Positions 51,517-53,149 of a stretch of DNA of 53,149 nucleotides are shown piece by piece. This stretch comes from Solirubrobacterales bacterium. GTDB taxonomy: Bacteria > Actinomycetota > Thermoleophilia > Solirubrobacterales > 70-9. The stretch is taken from positions 1 through 53,149 of the forward strand of contig JADGPJ010000007.1 of the NCBI GenBank assembly GCA_017882505.1, written 5' to 3'. Made by a program: the position numbers and the translations under genes. A model generated the notes under the pieces. The model did not search any database, was not told the DNA's origin, and saw nothing but the letters and a program-made list of their open reading frames with translations. How positions within the stretch are numbered: position 1 is the stretch's first letter; the number at the start of each line of letters is the position of its first letter.

Positions 51517-53055
51517 ATGCTCCGCAGCTCTCGCTCCCGGACTCTCGCCGCCGCGCTCGCCGGTGTTGTCGGCTACGACCTCGTCCAGCGCCGGCGCGCG
51601 GTCCTGCGCAACTTCCCGATCGTCGGCCACCTGCGCTACGCGCTGGAGGCGTTCGGGCCCGAGCTGCGCCAGTACATCGTCACCTCCAACAACGAGGAGC
51701 GGCCGTTCTCCCGCGACCAGCGGCGCTGGATCGCCGCCTCCTCGGAGGGCGAACCGAACGTGTTCGGCTTCGGGACCGATGACGAGATGGAGGCGGTGGA
51801 GAGCCTGCTGATCATCAAGCACTCGCCGTTCCCGGCGCCCGGACCCGCGGCCGGTGAGCCCGGCGGCCCGCCGACCTACAGCGTCCCCTGCGCGAAGGTG
51901 CTGGGCGGGGCGCACCGGCGGCCCCATGCCTTCCGCCCCTCTTCGCTGGTCAACGTCTCGGCGATGAGCTACGGCTCGCTCTCCCCGGTCGCGGTCGAGG
52001 CCCTCAACCGCGGCGCGGCGATCGCCGGCTGCCTGCAGAACACCGGTGAGGGCGGCATCTCCGCGGCGCACCGTCACGGCGGCGAGCTGGTCTTCCAGAT
52101 CGGCACCGGCTACTTCGGCTGCCGCGACGGCGATGGCCGCTTCAGCCTCGGGCACCTGCGCGAGCGGGTCGAGGGGGCGCCGGTGCGGGCGATCGAGATC
52201 AAGCTCTCCCAGGGGGCCAAGCCCGGGCTCGGCGGCCTGCTCCCCGGAGTCAAGGTGACTCCCGAGATCGCCGAGTGCCGCGGCGTCCCGATCGGCGTCG
52301 ACTGCGTCAGCCCGCCGGCGCACGCGGAGTTCTCCGACGTCGACGGGCTGATCGAGTTCGTCGAGAGGATCGCCGCCGCGACCGGCCTACCCGTCGGGAT
52401 CAAGTCGGCCGTCGGCGAGGGCGAGTTCTGGCGGACGCTCGCCGAACGCATGGCGAGCACCGGCGGCGGGCCCGACTTCGTCACGATCGACGGCGGTGAG
52501 GGCGGTACCGGCGCCGCGCCGCTCTCCTTCTCCGACCACGTCGCGCTGCCGTTCAAGCTCGGCTTCTCCCGCGTCTACGGCACCTTCGCCCGCGAAGGCC
52601 TGGCCGAGGACGTCGTCTTCATCGGCTCCGGCCGGCTCGGCTTCCCGGACTCGGCGCTCTTCGCCTTCGCCCTCGGCTGCGACCTGATCAACGTCGCCCG
52701 CGAGGCGATGCTCTCGATCGGCTGCATCCAGGCGCAGCGCTGCCACACCGGCCGCTGCCCGACCGGGATCGCGACGCAGTCGCGCTGGCTGATGCACGGC
52801 CTCGACCCGGATCTGAAGTCCACGCGCGCGGCCAACTACCTGGTCGCCTTTCGCGCCGAGCTTCTCGCCCTGGTGCGCTCCTGCGGCGTCTCGCACCCGG
52901 CGCTGGTCACTCCCGAACACATCGAAATCGTCTCCGAGAGCTACGGCTCGGCCGCGCTCGCCGACGTCTTCGGATACGCGCCCGACTGGCCGCTGCTCTC
53001 GGCCGAGCGGCGCCGGCAGGTCGGGGACTCGCTGCTGGCGGCGCCGGCCGCCTAG
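51517..53055 (+). CDS. FMN-binding glutamate synthase family protein
   Basis: A 512-residue GltS central/FMN-domain-like protein. A hydrophobic N-terminal segment (about 9-20) and conserved SLVNVSAMSYGSLSPVAVEALNRGA (split) begin the FMN barrel; TIDGGEGGTGAAP is the FMN phosphate loop. SIGCIQAQRCHTGRCPTGIATQ (quoted in parts: CIQAQRC, GRCPTGI) provides the three Cys of a 3Fe-4S cluster. It lacks the amidotransferase domain and resembles archaeal or stand-alone GltB-type proteins. ATG 51517 lies 23 bases after the pyrophosphatase gene. Actual activity is uncertain. Confidence 0.88.
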   Translation: MLRSSRSRTLAAALAGVVGYDLVQRRRAVLRNFPIVGHLRYALEAFGPELRQYIVTSNNEERPFSRDQRRWIAASSEGEPNVFGFGTDDEMEAVESLLIIKHSPFPAPGPAAGEPGGPPTYSVPCAKVLGGAHRRPHAFRPSSLVNVSAMSYGSLSPVAVEALNRGAAIAGCLQNTGEGGISAAHRHGGELVFQIGTGYFGCRDGDGRFSLGHLRERVEGAPVRAIEIKLSQGAKPGLGGLLPGVKVTPEIAECRGVPIGVDCVSPPAHAEFSDVDGLIEFVERIAAATGLPVGIKSAVGEGEFWRTLAERMASTGGGPDFVTIDGGEGGTGAAPLSFSDHVALPFKLGFSRVYGTFAREGLAEDVVFIGSGRLGFPDSALFAFALGCDLINVAREAMLSIGCIQAQRCHTGRCPTGIATQSRWLMHGLDPDLKSTRAANYLVAFRAELLALVRSCGVSHPALVTPEHIEIVSESYGSAALADVFGYAPDWPLLSAERRRQVGDSLLAAPAA

Positions 53056-53123
53056 TGTCCTGAGTCGTAAGTCCTGCACCTCCCCGGCGGCGTCTCGCCG
53101 TCCGTGGCGGCGTCCTCGGATTT

Positions 53124-53145
53124 GCCTTTGCCAACCGGCAAAGGC
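53124..53145 (+). terminator. Hairpin after the glutamate-synthase-like gene
   Basis: GCCTTTGCC (53124-53132) and GGCAAAGGC (53137-53145) form a perfect 9-bp stem with an AACC loop, about 70 bases after the stop at 53055. It could end the transcript, but the window closes 4 bases later so a T-tract cannot be judged; it could also be part of a repeat or operator. Confidence 0.4.
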
Positions 53146-53149
53146 TGCA

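Noticed and set aside
1-53149. CRISPR arrays, insertion sequences, integrases and prophage genes
   Set aside because: No regularly spaced repeats, transposase, recombinase or phage structural motifs were seen on either strand.

Overview
The window is GC-rich DNA with dense genes, GTG/TTG starts and many 4-base start/stop overlaps. Gene content includes several acyl-CoA dehydrogenases, a wax ester synthase/diacylglycerol acyltransferase, an alpha/beta-hydrolase fused to a class III nucleotidyl cyclase, a DUF1508 protein and CocE/NonD and FMN-GOGAT-like enzymes. This suits a soil-type actinobacterium, possibly a Thermoleophilia (Solirubrobacterales-like) lineage; the class assignment is inference. 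No rRNA, CRISPR array, transposase or integrase was seen.

Layout. (1) 1-4,750: a gene-poor start, tRNA-Ser(UGA), an MFS transporter with a sugar-lactone-type FAD oxidase, a convergent PLP amino-acid deaminase/aldolase, and tRNA-Ser(GCU). (2) 5,024-6,241: a PIG-L/LmbE-type deacetylase with an unusual C-terminal membrane module. (3) 6,484-7,941: pyruvate kinase. (4) 7,958-22,429: a large acyl-CoA catabolism block. It holds an aldo/keto reductase, enoyl-CoA hydratase, thioesterase, SDR, HMGL/pyruvate-carboxyltransferase-like protein, acyl-CoA ligase with an HDAC-like amidohydrolase, two acyl-CoA dehydrogenases, MaoC hydratase, acyl-CoA carboxylase carboxyltransferase, CitE-like lyase, an APH-like kinase and a TetR regulator. 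The kinase-dehydrogenase pair, with an SDR and a ligase nearby, recalls the 4-hydroxyacyl-CoA (levulinate/ACAD10-11) route.

(5) 22,483-42,245: a block that starts at tRNA-Arg(ACG) and ends at a 31-bp near-exact copy of that tRNA's 3' end, the classic footprint of tRNA-targeted integration, though no integrase remains. It carries a flavin-reductase-like protein, M20 peptidase and P-loop NTPase operon, an isochorismatase-like hydrolase, a divergent acetone-carboxylase-type pair in which the alpha and gamma subunits are fused, an acyl-CoA dehydrogenase, a DUF1508/phasin-like protein, two thioredoxin-fold proteins, a hydrolase-cyclase fusion, AdhE, WS/DGAT and a secreted CocE-like hydrolase.

(6) 42,220-48,556: a LacI regulator facing a five-gene operon (agmatinase-family ureohydrolase, nitrilase-type amidase, APC permease, metallophosphoesterase, nucleotidyltransferase-like protein). 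The shared promoter carries two LacI-type operators. (7) 48,627-53,149: a membrane protein with a CoA-binding protein, two unrecognised small proteins, inorganic pyrophosphatase, an FMN-binding glutamate-synthase-like protein and a closing hairpin.

Together these suggest an aerobic heterotroph that oxidises fatty or branched acids, ketones and amides or guanidino compounds and stores neutral lipid. The most interesting items are the tRNA-Arg-bounded block, the alpha-gamma carboxylase fusion, the PIG-L membrane fusion, the operator-controlled ureohydrolase operon, and an HMGL-like protein that has lost the carboxyltransferase lysine.
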